In this document: positions 17,643 through 27,081 of the stretch, piece after piece
Layout: each line of letters starts with the position of its first letter
How positions within the stretch are numbered: the first letter of the stretch is position 1
Assembly: GCF_001308015.1 (NCBI RefSeq)
Contig: NZ_LGYH01000010.1
Span: forward strand, 18,797-82,796
DNA from: Neisseria sp. 83E34
GTDB taxonomy: Bacteria > Pseudomonadota > Gammaproteobacteria > Burkholderiales > Neisseriaceae
Reading direction: 5' to 3'
DNA length: 64,000 nucleotides
Program-made: the position numbers and the translations under genes
The notes under the pieces: model-generated
Told to the model about the DNA's origin: nothing
Database searches by the model: none
What the model saw: only the letters and a program-made list of their open reading frames with translations

Positions 17643-17769
17643 CCATACTTCAATGCCTGTCTGAAAACCAACCTAAATTTTAAAAATACCACTATAATCC
17701 CACACTTGCTCTAAGAAAAAATACCGCCAACCCGCTCATAATTAACGCTTCTTAAGAATAAACCCCGAT

Positions 17770-18393
17770 ATGTCCGCTTTTCTCTCCGGTTTTATGATTA
17801 CCGCCAGCCTGATTGCCGCTATTGGCGCACAAAATGCCTTTGTGCTAAAACAAGGCTTGCTCAGGCAACATATCGGGATAGTCATATTCATTTGCTGGCT
17901 GTGCGATTTGGCACTGATTTCCATAGGTGTATTCGGCGTAAGCGCACTGCTCGCCGGCCATCAAACTGCCACCGCGTTCATGGCATTGACCGGCGGCCTG
18001 TTTTTACTGGCCTATGCGTGGCGGAGCGCAAAATCTGCTTGGCAAGGCAGCGGCATACTCAACCCCGATACAGAACCTGCAGCCCCAAGCGCACTCAAAA
18101 CCGCCACCACCTCTCTGGCCCTCACCTTGCTCAACCCGCATGTTTACATCGACACCGTAATGCTTATCGGCGGTGCGGCGGCTCCACTGCCGCCGACCGG
18201 CAAATGGCATTTTCTGGCAGGCGCCCTCAGCGCTTCAGGTATTTGGTTTACCACAATCGGCTACGGTGCACGCCTGCTGCTGCCGCTTTTCCGCCGCGAG
18301 CACACTTGGCAGGTACTCGACAGCCTGATTGCCCTGATGATGCTTTACCTAGCATTTGGCTTGTTGAAGCAAGCTGCGGGCATTCTGCTTTAA
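17770..18393 (+). CDS. LysE/ArgO-family amino-acid exporter
   Basis: Inner-membrane protein of 207 aa with about six hydrophobic segments. The N-terminal IAAIGAQNAFVLKQGLLRQH and LLNPHVYIDTVMLIGG (near 122-137) are characteristic of the LysE/ArgO branch, which exports arginine and lysine by proton or sodium exchange. Substrate is inferred from this branch; RhtB-type homoserine exporters have different motifs. No LysG/ArgP-type regulator is adjacent. Followed by a DUS pair with a long loop. Confidence 0.87.
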   Translation: MSAFLSGFMITASLIAAIGAQNAFVLKQGLLRQHIGIVIFICWLCDLALISIGVFGVSALLAGHQTATAFMALTGGLFLLAYAWRSAKSAWQGSGILNPDTEPAAPSALKTATTSLALTLLNPHVYIDTVMLIGGAAAPLPPTGKWHFLAGALSASGIWFTTIGYGARLLLPLFRREHTWQVLDSLIALMMLYLAFGLLKQAAGILL

Positions 18394-18407
18394 TTAATAC
18401 CCGCGCG

Positions 18408-18469
18408 ATGCCTGTCTGAAAAACTTTTAGCTGCTCAGACACCCGCATTACTCGTTTTCAGACAGGCAT
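18408..18469 (+). terminator. Long-loop DUS pair
   Basis: ATGCCTGTCTGAAAA (18408-18422) faces TTTTCAGACAGGCAT (18455-18469) across about 32 bases. The stem is sound; termination efficiency is uncertain because of the loop and lack of T-run. Confidence 0.5.
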
Positions 18470-18579
18470 TGCTTGCATTTTGCACACTGCCGTTTAAAAT
18501 CCCGTTAAATTAAGCTAAACCGCTTGCCGCCATATGCCACAAGCCTTATTTTGCCTCTAACTTTTCTTATTCAGATAAC

Positions 18580-19206
18580 ATGAAAAACATCGTCATCCTC
18601 ATCTCCGGCCGCGGCAGCAATATGCAGGCCATTGTTAATGCAAACATTCCCAATGTCCGAATCGCAGCTGTATTAAGCAACGATGAAACGGCAGCAGGTT
18701 TGGCCTGGGCAAAAGAACAAGGCATCGCCACCGGCGCGCTTAATCACAAAACGTTTGCCAACCGCCTCGCTTTCGACACCGCTATGATTTCGCTCATCGA
18801 CAGCTACCAGCCGGATTTAGTTGTATTAGCAGGCTTTATGCGCATTCTCACGCCCGAATTCTGCACCCATTACGAAGGCCGCCTAATCAATATCCACCCA
18901 TCCCTGCTGCCTTCGTTTACCGGCCTCAACACCCACCAGCGCGCTCTGGAAGCCGGCTGCCGCGTGGCCGGTTGTACCGTACATTTCGTTACGGCCGAAC
19001 TGGATTGCGGCCCGATTATTTCGCAAGGCGTTGTACCTGTGTTGGATAAAGACACACCGGAAACTTTAGCTGCACGCGTTTTAGCCGCTGAACACAAACT
19101 GCTGCCTCAAGCCGTAGCCGATTTTGCTGCAGGAAAACTAAGCATCAGGAAAAACCGCGTGCTCGGCAGCATCACGCCTGAAGCCCACACCCAATTGCTT
19201 GCCTGA
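18580..19206 (+). CDS. purN: Phosphoribosylglycinamide formyltransferase
   Basis: Third step of purine synthesis: transfers formyl from 10-formyl-tetrahydrofolate to GAR. Starts IVILISGRGSNMQAI, the phosphate-binding loop; catalytic INIHPSLLPSF with the Asn/His pair near 105-109 and the Asp in DCGPIIS near 143. 208 aa, normal. Twenty-one bases upstream of a DUF3108 gene, a pairing also seen in other beta-proteobacteria. Confidence 0.95.
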   Translation: MKNIVILISGRGSNMQAIVNANIPNVRIAAVLSNDETAAGLAWAKEQGIATGALNHKTFANRLAFDTAMISLIDSYQPDLVVLAGFMRILTPEFCTHYEGRLINIHPSLLPSFTGLNTHQRALEAGCRVAGCTVHFVTAELDCGPIISQGVVPVLDKDTPETLAARVLAAEHKLLPQAVADFAAGKLSIRKNRVLGSITPEAHTQLLA

Positions 19207-19227
19207 CTTAAGAAAGAAAGGACAACT

Positions 19228-19899
19228 ATGAAAAAATTAATCCGCTCCATCGCCCTGATTGGTGCTTCCGCCGCCGCTTTGCCGGCCCTTGCCGCCGAAC
19301 TGCCGCAAAACGCAGTATTAAAATACAGCGGCTCCTACGGCATTCCCGCCACCATGACATTCACCCGCAACGGCAACAGCTACACCATTGTTTCCAATAT
19401 CAAAGTACCCATGTACAGCATCCGCTTTGAAAGCGGCGGCACTATTTCAGGCAACACTTTGAAACCCAACTACTACCGCGATGTACGCAGCGGCAAAATT
19501 TATGCGGAAGCACGCTTCAGCGGCAATCGTGTCACTTACGGCAAAGCCGGCCAGCAAAAAACCGAAGCCGTGTCCGGCCCTGCAATGGATTTATTTACAC
19601 TGGCCTGGCAACTAGCCGCTAATGACGCCCGCCTGCCCGTCGGCTTGAAAATTACCAATGGTAAAAAACTGTACTCGGTAGCCGGCATGAATAAAACCGG
19701 CAGCGAACAGTTCAGTTTCGCGGGCAGCAAAATCAACGTCGACAAATACCGCGTAAACCGCGGCGACAGTACGGTTAATTATTCGTTTGCATCCGCCATC
19801 AACAACATCCCGGCACAAATCACTTACACCGACGACGGCAAAACCTACAATCTGAAACTGACTTCCGCCACCATCAACGGTAAAGCGGTGAAACCGTAG
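19228..19899 (+). CDS. DUF3108-domain exported protein
   Basis: 223 aa with a cleavable signal peptide (MKKLIRSIALIGASAAALPALA). The mature protein is beta-rich with the DUF3108 pattern: YSGSYGIPATMTF, a central VSGPAMDLFTLAWQLA and a final ITYTDDGKTYNLKLTS segment. Function unknown; probably periplasmic. A clear AAGAAAGGA ribosome site precedes the start, and the gene is very likely co-transcribed with purN. Confidence 0.85.
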   Translation: MKKLIRSIALIGASAAALPALAAELPQNAVLKYSGSYGIPATMTFTRNGNSYTIVSNIKVPMYSIRFESGGTISGNTLKPNYYRDVRSGKIYAEARFSGNRVTYGKAGQQKTEAVSGPAMDLFTLAWQLAANDARLPVGLKITNGKKLYSVAGMNKTGSEQFSFAGSKINVDKYRVNRGDSTVNYSFASAINNIPAQITYTDDGKTYNLKLTSATINGKAVKP

Positions 19900-19910
19900 G
19901 CCTCTTTCAT

Positions 19911-19958
19911 AAACGCACAATGCCTGTCTGAAAACTTTCAGACAGGCATTGTGCGTTT
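19911..19958 (+). terminator. Very long DUS-pair terminator
   Basis: 23-bp perfect stem from AAACGCACAATGCC... to ...GGCATTGTGCGTTT with loop AC; the complementarity extends well past the two uptake words. Confidence 0.88.
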
Positions 19959-20054
19959 CTAATATCTAAAGGTTATGTATTATCGCCCGAAGGAGCTTTT
20001 CCGGTATGTTCAACCAAATACAAAAAATCGGCATTTTTTACTCATGCTCTTCTT

Positions 20055-20080
20055 GAAAAAAGGGTCGGATATACCGACCC
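20055..20080 (-). terminator. Terminator of the RTX gene
   Basis: On the minus strand, GGGTCGG/CCGACCC with loop TATAT followed by a T-run (A-run at 20056-20061 on the plus strand). Not derived from uptake sequences. Confidence 0.85.
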
Positions 20081-20117
20081 ACGTCTGCTCTGACAGATTC
20101 TTAAAGTATCAAAATGA

Positions 20118-21071
20118 TTAACCAACTATACCAATGTTTGCGTCCTCCGGCCTTGAGTCGTTTTGCACCAATGAAGGAGCACACACAGTATCATAGCAAA
20201 CCAACGCATCATTGATTTGCGTATTGGTAATGGTGCCTTCGCAGAACTTGAATTCTTCTATTTGATTTTGGCTGCCGGCAAACCAATCTTTGATTGTGAT
20301 GGAATCACCTTTCCCCGCAGTAACCAGTAAATCACAACCGCAAACGGTAAAGCACACATCGCTCAGGTTGATATCCGATTTAAACTCCACCACATCGGTT
20401 TCACAAGGATCACCGCAGTCCTCAATTACATCCTCTCCATAGCATGCACCGAACACATAAGTATCCGCACCTGAACCGCCGTTAAGGTAATCATTACCGT
20501 AACCGCCGTCTAACAAATCGCAGCCATCTTCCCCATACAGACAGTCTGCTTCGTTGCTGCCGTAAAGTTTGTCATTGCCGTCACCGCCATAGAGCGTGTC
20601 GTTACCGCCGCCGCCAATGAGGATATCATCACCATCACCGCCGCAAATCGTATCACAACCTTCACCACCATCAATGTAATCGCAGCCATCACCGCCATAC
20701 AGCAGATCATCGCCACCTTTGCCATAAATGGTGTCATTGCCGTCTTTCCCGTCGATTTTATCATTACACTCGGTACCGCAAAGGACATTATCACAATCAT
20801 CACCGGTAATTACATTGTAATCATCATCACATTGATCGCAATCATCATCATCCCAATCTTTGTCTTTTCCTTTCTTATCGTATTTATCATCCCAATCTTT
20901 GTCTTTTCCTTTTTTATCATAATAGTCGTCATCCCAATCTTTATTTTTCTTCTTACTGTACTTTTTGTTACCGCCTTTTCCCGAATATTTTTCATCATAA
21001 TACCAGGCAGAATTATTGATTGATTGTGAGTAATCATCATTGTATTTACCAGTTTTAATACCATAAGTCAT
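20118..21071 (-). CDS. Cysteine-rich RTX (calcium-binding repeat) protein
   Basis: 317 aa from the ATG at 21071, which follows GGGAGA at seven bases; an in-frame start 24 codons upstream has no such site. Layout: N-terminal Tyr/Asn segment without signal peptide; about 40-100, three imperfect Lys/Asp/Trp repeats around KDKDWDD; then some nine RTX nonapeptides of GGxGxDxL type; a C-terminal HCBP-related block ([11 protein letters not shown]...EEFKF); and a tail. About 19 cysteines, several in the RTX x-position ([16 protein letters not shown]), which is unusual for substrates of type I secretion. No HlyB/HlyD/TolC genes are nearby. Role (adhesin, calcium scaffold, bacteriocin-like) unknown. 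Confidence 0.8.
   Translation of the reverse strand: MTYGIKTGKYNDDYSQSINNSAWYYDEKYSGKGGNKKYSKKKNKDWDDDYYDKKGKDKDWDDKYDKKGKDKDWDDDDCDQCDDDYNVITGDDCDNVLCGTECNDKIDGKDGNDTIYGKGGDDLLYGGDGCDYIDGGEGCDTICGGDGDDILIGGGGNDTLYGGDGNDKLYGSNEADCLYGEDGCDLLDGGYGNDYLNGGSGADTYVFGACYGEDVIEDCGDPCETDVVEFKSDINLSDVCFTVCGCDLLVTAGKGDSITIKDWFAGSQNQIEEFKFCEGTITNTQINDALVCYDTVCAPSLVQNDSRPEDANIGIVG
20851..20945 (-). repeat. Imperfect 39-42 base tandem repeat within the RTX gene
   Basis: The plus-strand word TCCCAATCTTTGTCTTTTCC starts at 20851 and 20890, with a diverged copy at 20932. All steps are multiples of three, so copy changes would keep the frame. Confidence 0.8.
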
Positions 21072-21545
21072 GATATAATCTCCCAAATTGATTAATACTA
21101 AATTAATCAAGTAAGCATTTTCCCTTCTGTATACACAAAGCATACATTAATCCAAATGGCATTATTTAATTATATGCTATTCGGATACACTATACGATAA
21201 ACGGCTGACAGTTTTCTTAAAAATTAAAAAATAAACAATAAATAAGATACTTAAAAAAAAAACACAGCCGGCTTTCTCCACTCTGTTAATTCCCACAACC
21301 CAAACTAACACGACTTTTACAGTATTCCTTTGCAATATTTTCGCAAGTAAACACCAAAAATGATTAAAATCCGGTGTTCAAAACACACTAAAAACACAAC
21401 CATTGCAGCCGGCTTTCCCAATAAAAATAAACATCGTTGGGAAACCAAAGATGTTTAAGCCGCTCCGCGCCTTAAACCTGATTAATCGGCTTAGTGCGTA
21501 AAACATTTTTTCTATGCCTGTCTGAAACACATTACACCACTGATC
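21072..21545. other. AT-rich RTX upstream region
   Basis: 474 bases with no gene, between the divergent RTX and M16 genes. Contains an inverted repeat TTGATTAA / TTAATCAA (21088-21095 and 21103-21110, seven-base spacer) just upstream of the RTX ribosome site; a TATAAT -10-like hexamer for the minus strand at 21169-21174 without a good -35; and a DUS at 21515 before the M16 gene. The inverted repeat could be a regulator site. Confidence 0.55.
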
Positions 21546-24353
21546 ATGAACCCTATTTTTTCCCTGATTCCGATTGCCGCCATCATCATTTCACTACCTG
21601 CTTTTGCCGCAGAAACGGTCTATATTCAAGGCAAGCTGTCGAATGGTTTGAAATACCACATCCTTCAAGCGCCGGAGGCAGGCAAACGGCTGGAATTACG
21701 GTTACAAGTTCATGCGGGTACCAATGATGAAATCGAGGGTGAGAAAGGCGCTGCCCACATGCTTGAGCATTTGGCATTTAAAAGCAGTCCTCAATTTCCC
21801 GATGGAATCGCCGATACCTTGAGTAAACAAGGCTGGCAGATGGGCCGCCATTTCAATGCCCAGACCTCGCACCGTTATACCCGCTACATGCTCACGCCGC
21901 CCCAAGGCCGCAACCAAATTGACGAAGCATTAATCATCATGCGTCAGTTTGTGCAGCCGCGTCAGTTTCAAGCAGCAGACTGGCAGCACGAGCAAAAAAT
22001 CATTCAAGGCGAAATCCGAACCCTTCAAAACCTGCAAGAGCGCATGGCGCAACAGCGTACGGCCAGTCTGAAAAGCGGCTCACGCGAAGCACGATACCGT
22101 CCGATAGGCGATGAACAATCCATCAACACCATGCAAGTCGGCACACTCAGCGCATTCCATAAAAAATGGTATGCGCCGAACAATGCCGAAATCATCATCA
22201 TCAGCGCCCTTACCCCCAAGCAGGTTCAAGAAAAAATTACAAAACATCTCAACGACTTACCCCTGCGCAACCTGCCGCCCCGCCATATAGAAGACTATGA
22301 ACCCAAACTCCGCCAAGGTTGGCATATAGACCGTTTGCAAGACAAAGACAACACGGATAGCGAACTTAACCTCATCTTCCGCTTTCCCAACGGAACAGCC
22401 CAAATTTACACCGCAGAGGGTGAATACGAACGCCTATTAAATAACTTCGCTGCGTTCATCATCAACGAACGCTTGCAAAAACAAACCCTGCCGCCATCCA
22501 TACAAAAACTCGTCCTGCGCAGTGGTAATCTCGGCCAGCGCACCGGCTTTATCGGCTTGTTCGCCCAAATCACACCCGAAGGCCATGACGAAGCCTTGCG
22601 TACATTACTGCACATCCGCCGGAACATTCTGGCCGAACCGGCGACAAACGAAGAAACCGCAGCCTACCGCCGCCAGGTCAACAATCTCTTGCGCCTCAGC
22701 CAAGACAAGCCGCATTTTTCAAGCAAACCTGACGAGCTGCTTACCCAAGTCCAAGAAACCATTCTGGACAACAAACCCTTACGCACCCCTGCGCAACATA
22801 CGGCGGCCGTGCGCCCCGCCCTCTATAAAATCAGCAGCCAACATGTCAACGAACGCATTAAGCAAATGCTTTCTGCCAACGATAAACTGATCCAAGCCCA
22901 AGCACCCGGTATGGGCATCATCAACCTGCCGGACCCGGCTAAACTCCCCATGTTGGCAGAAAATCCTTCGGCCCAATTAAACACGACCGCTCAAAAACCG
23001 GCAAAATCCCGCCGCCCTGCAGCAAAAATCACTCCAACATCAGCCACTGTTGCCAAAACCACCCAATCAACCTCGGACAATCCGTTTGCCATTGCAGCTC
23101 CGGCCGGCAAAATCACAGGCGGACAATACGATTCAGCCGCCAAAACCGAAATCATCAATTTAAGCAATGGCGACACCGCCGTAGTTTTGCAAAATCCGTC
23201 TGCCAGCAACAAAACCTATCTCAAAATCATTTCGCAAACAGGCTATCTGCAAAACAATGTTGTGTCATGGCAAGCCCACCTGGCCGGAGAAATCATTTGG
23301 AAAACCCCGCCGCTAGGCCTGTCTGAAACCCAGTTTGCTACTTGGAAATCCCAACGCCAAATCAAACTGAATTACGAGATCACACCTTACCATCAGGTCT
23401 TCAACGGCAGCGCACCAAACGCTTCTTTTGAAAACCTGCTCCAGCTCTACCGCGCTTATCAAAACCCAAGCTCTGTCAACAACAAATGGAAAAGCCTGTT
23501 AGAAACCGAAGCTGCGCGGCGGCCGGTATTCCAAAATTCCGTACCCGGCAAGCAGGAAACCGCAGAGTTCAACTTGCGCTATGGCAGAAGCGAATATGAA
23601 GAACCTTCCGCCAACCAGATAGCCGCACTCAGCGGCGAAAAGCTGCTGCAACAATGGCGCCTACTCAATCACACGCCTGTGGCCTATTACATAGTAACCA
23701 ATGAATCTTCACAAAAAATCAAAACCTTAATCGAGCAGCAACTCGCAGGCATTGCCCGATCGCCTACTTTAAACATCCGCCTGCAACCCACAACAGGCAG
23801 CACTGTTCAGCGCATGCCCATCGGCGACACCAACCACACCGACGTGAGCGCCTGGTCGTGGCAGCCTTTTTATAACTGGACTCCGGAAACCTCCGAACAA
23901 ATCCCGTTGCTCGCCAATCTGGCCAATGCCCGTCTGAAAAACGAATTACGCGGCCGCCTGCAAGGCACTTACAGCCTCAAGTTCACGACCAAGCCCGATC
24001 CCGAGCACAATCTTGTAGAAAACCAGCTTTATTTCAATACGGAGCCTCAACGCGCCCAAGAATTATGGCAGGCCGCCCAGCGCATCCTGCAGCGTATGCC
24101 GGAAGACATCAGCCGCATTGAAGCAGCCAACCTGCAACAATTGTTTATTGAGCAAGAAGCCTTGCGTCAGAAAAATCCGGAAGTATGGCTGGACAGGCTT
24201 GCAGTAAGCCATCAGAAATATGGAGATGTGCGCTATATCCATGCCTTACCCGAATTAAAATACAGCATCATCCAAACCCGCCTGCGGCAAACCGCAAAGC
24301 TGCTATGGTCGGAACCAAACGCACGCATTTTGTTGATCGATCCCAAACCATAA
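21546..24353 (+). CDS. Exported M16 (pitrilysin/insulinase family) zinc metallopeptidase
   Basis: 935 aa with a signal peptide (cleavage probably after PAFA, residue 21). The inverted zinc motif HxxEH is intact: H71, E74, H75 in AAHMLEHLAFKSS, with the distal Glu likely in GEIRTLQNLQERM near 150-160. The rest shows the two-lobe M16 layout, with a Pro/Ala/Thr-rich linker near 475-520 that probably joins the halves. Full-length, single-chain, periplasmic by prediction. Family members degrade peptides and small proteins; the substrate is unknown. Stands alone between DUS elements. Confidence 0.88.
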   Translation: MNPIFSLIPIAAIIISLPAFAAETVYIQGKLSNGLKYHILQAPEAGKRLELRLQVHAGTNDEIEGEKGAAHMLEHLAFKSSPQFPDGIADTLSKQGWQMGRHFNAQTSHRYTRYMLTPPQGRNQIDEALIIMRQFVQPRQFQAADWQHEQKIIQGEIRTLQNLQERMAQQRTASLKSGSREARYRPIGDEQSINTMQVGTLSAFHKKWYAPNNAEIIIISALTPKQVQEKITKHLNDLPLRNLPPRHIEDYEPKLRQGWHIDRLQDKDNTDSELNLIFRFPNGTAQIYTAEGEYERLLNNFAAFIINERLQKQTLPPSIQKLVLRSGNLGQRTGFIGLFAQITPEGHDEALRTLLHIRRNILAEPATNEETAAYRRQVNNLLRLSQDKPHFSSKPDELLTQVQETILDNKPLRTPAQHTAAVRPALYKISSQHVNERIKQMLSANDKLIQAQAPGMGIINLPDPAKLPMLAENPSAQLNTTAQKPAKSRRPAAKITPTSATVAKTTQSTSDNPFAIAAPAGKITGGQYDSAAKTEIINLSNGDTAVVLQNPSASNKTYLKIISQTGYLQNNVVSWQAHLAGEIIWKTPPLGLSETQFATWKSQRQIKLNYEITPYHQVFNGSAPNASFENLLQLYRAYQNPSSVNNKWKSLLETEAARRPVFQNSVPGKQETAEFNLRYGRSEYEEPSANQIAALSGEKLLQQWRLLNHTPVAYYIVTNESSQKIKTLIEQQLAGIARSPTLNIRLQPTTGSTVQRMPIGDTNHTDVSAWSWQPFYNWTPETSEQIPLLANLANARLKNELRGRLQGTYSLKFTTKPDPEHNLVENQLYFNTEPQRAQELWQAAQRILQRMPEDISRIEAANLQQLFIEQEALRQKNPEVWLDRLAVSHQKYGDVRYIHALPELKYSIIQTRLRQTAKLLWSEPNARILLIDPKP

Positions 24354-24398
24354 GTCATACCTGAGATTTTTGCCGAACAGCTACTTGCGGCAGATTCT

Positions 24399-24437
24399 AT
24401 AATGCCTGTCTGAAACCGTCTTTCAGACAGGCATTAT
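24399..24437 (+). terminator. DUS-pair terminator after the M16 gene
   Basis: ATAATGCCTGTCTGAAA / TTTCAGACAGGCATTAT, loop CCGTC. Confidence 0.82.
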
Positions 24438-24585
24438 CATCCTTCCAAACACTTGCCGTCATGTAGTGGCGAACACATATTCCCTACAAAGCAATCAGCT
24501 GCGGACAGTACAAGTAAACACTATATGAAATATTAATCGCCACAGCTATAATTAAATCATCATCAAACAGACATTCATTACCACC

Positions 24586-25029
24586 ATGACCGCCGAAGAG
24601 CTGCAAAGCTTCCTCCATCAAAACATTCCTGCCACACACGCCCTTGACATCCGCGTTGCTCAGTGCAATCCCGAATCAATTGAGCTGCACATGCCGCACG
24701 CCATCAACCGAAACCACAAAAACACCGTTTTCGGCGGCAGCATCGCACTTGCTGCCACATTATGCGGCTGGTCGGCAGTGCATGTGAACTGCCCACAAGC
24801 ACAAGGCAACATCGTGATACAAAACGGCGACACCCGCTATCTTCGCCCGGCATTAAGCGACCTGACCGTTAAAACCCGGCCGGTTCCGCAAGAAGATTGG
24901 GCTCATATGCACGATACGCTGCGTACTACGGGCAAAGGAAAAATTTTATTATCGATCGAGATGTTTGCCCAAAACGAACTCGTTGCGGTGTTCAATGGAA
25001 AATTCGTGGCTTTCATGCCGAAAACTTGA
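24586..25029 (+). CDS. Hotdog-fold thioesterase (YiiD C-terminal type)
   Basis: 147 aa matching the thioesterase domain found at the C-terminus of E. coli YiiD: NHKNTVFGGSIALAATLCGW (near 44-63) is the central hotdog helix, followed by GDTRYLRPALSDL. Probably hydrolyses an acyl-CoA or acyl-ACP; substrate unknown. The acetyltransferase half of YiiD is absent, so this is a stand-alone domain. A TATAAT hexamer lies about 40 bases upstream. Confidence 0.83.
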   Translation: MTAEELQSFLHQNIPATHALDIRVAQCNPESIELHMPHAINRNHKNTVFGGSIALAATLCGWSAVHVNCPQAQGNIVIQNGDTRYLRPALSDLTVKTRPVPQEDWAHMHDTLRTTGKGKILLSIEMFAQNELVAVFNGKFVAFMPKT

Positions 25030-25134
25030 TTAGAAAACAACCAGTTGGCATTCCAGCAGAATTTTATCCAAACTATTCCCGAGCCCCAAAATAAGGAAAT
25101 CTGAAGGCTATTCAATCTAAAAACCTGCCAAACA

Positions 25135-25171
25135 AATAATGCCTGTCTGAAATATTCAGACAGGCATTATT
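25135..25171. terminator. DUS-pair terminator between convergent genes
   Basis: AATAATGCCTGTCTGAA / TTCAGACAGGCATTATT, loop ATA; works for both the thioesterase and the minus-strand lipoprotein. Confidence 0.82.
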
Positions 25172-25187
25172 CATTATCTCAAAAGCA

Positions 25188-25673
25188 TTACTGCAGGGGC
25201 TTCAAGTTCATCACTTCCATCAGGAAGTTAGTAAAAGCCGGATTATTCGGTTTATTTGTCATGCTCGGCCAACGTTGCTGCCAACCTTGCAACGCATTAC
25301 GGATATAGAGTTTGGATTGTTCGGTATTAATCGCACCACGCTGGCTCTCCACCGCAGAACGCAAATATACCTCATACATGCTATCGTCAACCGCATTGCG
25401 TCCGACTTGTTTGATACGGAAGCGGTTAAGATATTGCGCAGCCTGAACTTTAGTTAGCTGGCCTTTGCTGACTTGATAGCTCAATCTGGTAGCTTCATCT
25501 CTGATTTTTGAAACATCGGTCCAATGAGTAGAAGCCAGAGCAAATCTGCTTGGCGCTTCCGTATGTTTAGGATTGGTTGGGTGAACGGGCACTTCTTTCA
25601 ACGTCGGCAGGTAAATTGATTCACAACCGGTCAGCGCCCCTACCAAGATAATGGGTAAAAGATATTTTCTCAT
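25188..25673 (-). CDS. Lipoprotein of unknown function
   Basis: 161 aa from the ATG at 25673, giving a clean lipoprotein signal (MRKYLLPIILVGALTGC, lipidated Cys 17). The frame extends 18 codons upstream but that would bury the signal. The mature part is mostly helical and polar, with SKGQLTKVQAAQYLNRFR and a conserved-looking SMYEVYLRSAVESQRG segment. No family recognised; outer-membrane or periplasmic lipoprotein by signal alone. Confidence 0.75.
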   Translation of the reverse strand: MRKYLLPIILVGALTGCESIYLPTLKEVPVHPTNPKHTEAPSRFALASTHWTDVSKIRDEATRLSYQVSKGQLTKVQAAQYLNRFRIKQVGRNAVDDSMYEVYLRSAVESQRGAINTEQSKLYIRNALQGWQQRWPSMTNKPNNPAFTNFLMEVMNLKPLQ

Positions 25674-26016
25674 GGCAGCTATTATAATCACTTTCAATAT
25701 AATTAAACAGAATCCCGACAAACCCACAACAACAATTATAGCTGCTGCCTAACATCATTCTCGCCGCAGATACTGCATCATTTAGATAATAAAGCAGGCA
25801 CACACGCACCCGTGACACAATTTTTGTAAGTATAAAACAAGAATTGCAAAAGAACTATCATTCTCTGCCAAGCGTATTCTTTCCAGGCTGCAACGGTATG
25901 ATTAATTTAATGAAACAATGTGCCGCCGGGAAACCAGATAAACAGTACAAAGGGCCGTCTTTCATATAAAAAATCAGACAGGCATTAAATGCCTGTCTGA
26001 ATTTTTTATTAAACGT
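25674..26016. other. Intergenic region
   Basis: 343 bases upstream of the lipoprotein and downstream of cysK. Apart from the DUS-based hairpin at 25971-26006, I see nothing with clear function. Confidence 0.6.
25971..26006 (-). terminator. cysK terminator from a head-to-head DUS pair
   Basis: CAGACAGGCAT / ATGCCTGTCTG with loop TAA; the minus-strand reading ends in GATTTTTT. One arm has a one-base DUS mismatch. Confidence 0.75.
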
Positions 26017-26949
26017 TTATGCCAAATCCGCAAACAATGGAGTAGACAAATAACGCTCACCATATGAAGGAATCAGCACCACAATCAGCTTATCCTTATT
26101 TTCAGGCTTAGCAGCCAACTGCAACGCACTCCAAACAGCCGCACCAGAAGAAATCCCTACCAAAATCCCTTCTTTCTCGGCTACTGCACGGGCAGTAGCA
26201 AAAGCCGCGTCATTTGGCACTTGAATCACACTATTATAAATACTGGTATTCAAAATACCGGGCACAAACCCTGCTCCAATACCTTGAATCGGATGCGGGC
26301 CTTTCTGACCGCCACTCAACACCGGCGAAGCTTCCGGCTCAACAGCATACACTTCAAGCGATGGTTTACGCTCTTTCAACACCTCACCCACACCTGTTAC
26401 TGTACCGCCGGTGCCGACACCTGCGACAAAAATATCGACTTGGCCGTCAGTATCACGCCAAATTTCTTCCGCGGTTGTTTTACGGTGCACTTCCGGATTG
26501 GCGGCGTTTTCAAATTGTTGCGGCATAAAATAAACTTCAGGATTGCTGTCTACCAACTCCTGCGCTTTCGCAATCGCTCCACCCATACCTTCGGCAGCAG
26601 GGGTCAATACCAACTCGGCGCCAAATGCACGCAACAGCATCCGGCGCTCTTTACTCATGCTCTCCGGCATCGTGATGACCAATTTATAACCACGCGCCGC
26701 ACACACCATCGCCAAACCGATACCGGTATTACCGCTGGTCGGTTCAACAATAACGGTGTTTGCATTGATCTTGCCTGTTTTTTCAGCCGCATCAATCATA
26801 GCTGCCGCAATACGGTCTTTCACACTGCTGCCCGGATTGAAAAACTCCAGCTTAGCCACAACCCGGCCCGGCAAATCTTTGCTCAAACGGTTCAACTCAA
26901 TCAATGGCGTGTTACCGATCAAATCTGTAATGCTACTTGCAATCTTCAT
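26017..26949 (-). CDS. cysK: Cysteine synthase A (O-acetylserine sulfhydrylase)
   Basis: PLP enzyme making cysteine from O-acetylserine and sulfide. PLP lysine K44 in [11 protein letters not shown], substrate loop PTSGNTGIG near 69, phosphate-binding [10 protein letters not shown] near 176. 310 aa, normal. A ribosome site AAGGAGC precedes the start. Single-gene unit; a TATAAT hexamer about 90 bases upstream is a possible -10. CysM cannot be wholly excluded, but the length and motif wording fit CysK better. Confidence 0.94.
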   Translation of the reverse strand: MKIASSITDLIGNTPLIELNRLSKDLPGRVVAKLEFFNPGSSVKDRIAAAMIDAAEKTGKINANTVIVEPTSGNTGIGLAMVCAARGYKLVITMPESMSKERRMLLRAFGAELVLTPAAEGMGGAIAKAQELVDSNPEVYFMPQQFENAANPEVHRKTTAEEIWRDTDGQVDIFVAGVGTGGTVTGVGEVLKERKPSLEVYAVEPEASPVLSGGQKGPHPIQGIGAGFVPGILNTSIYNSVIQVPNDAAFATARAVAEKEGILVGISSGAAVWSALQLAAKPENKDKLIVVLIPSYGERYLSTPLFADLA

Positions 26950-27081
26950 TCTTTATGCTCCTTAATTTACCAACCAAGCTATACTAAGCAATGCCTGTCT
27001 GAAAACCAAATAATTTATTGGCACATACTTACAACCAAAAATTATATGCAATTGGAAAGCCTTTATGACAGCTATAGAAAA

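Noticed and set aside
19988..20054. 16-codon ORF after AAGGAG
   Set aside because: Short, no conservation can be judged, spacing long; lies between two terminators. Could be a remnant.
20832..21023. Hydrophobic plus-strand ORF opposite the RTX gene
   Set aside because: Mirror of the Asp/Lys-rich repeats; isoleucine-rich by complement, no start site.
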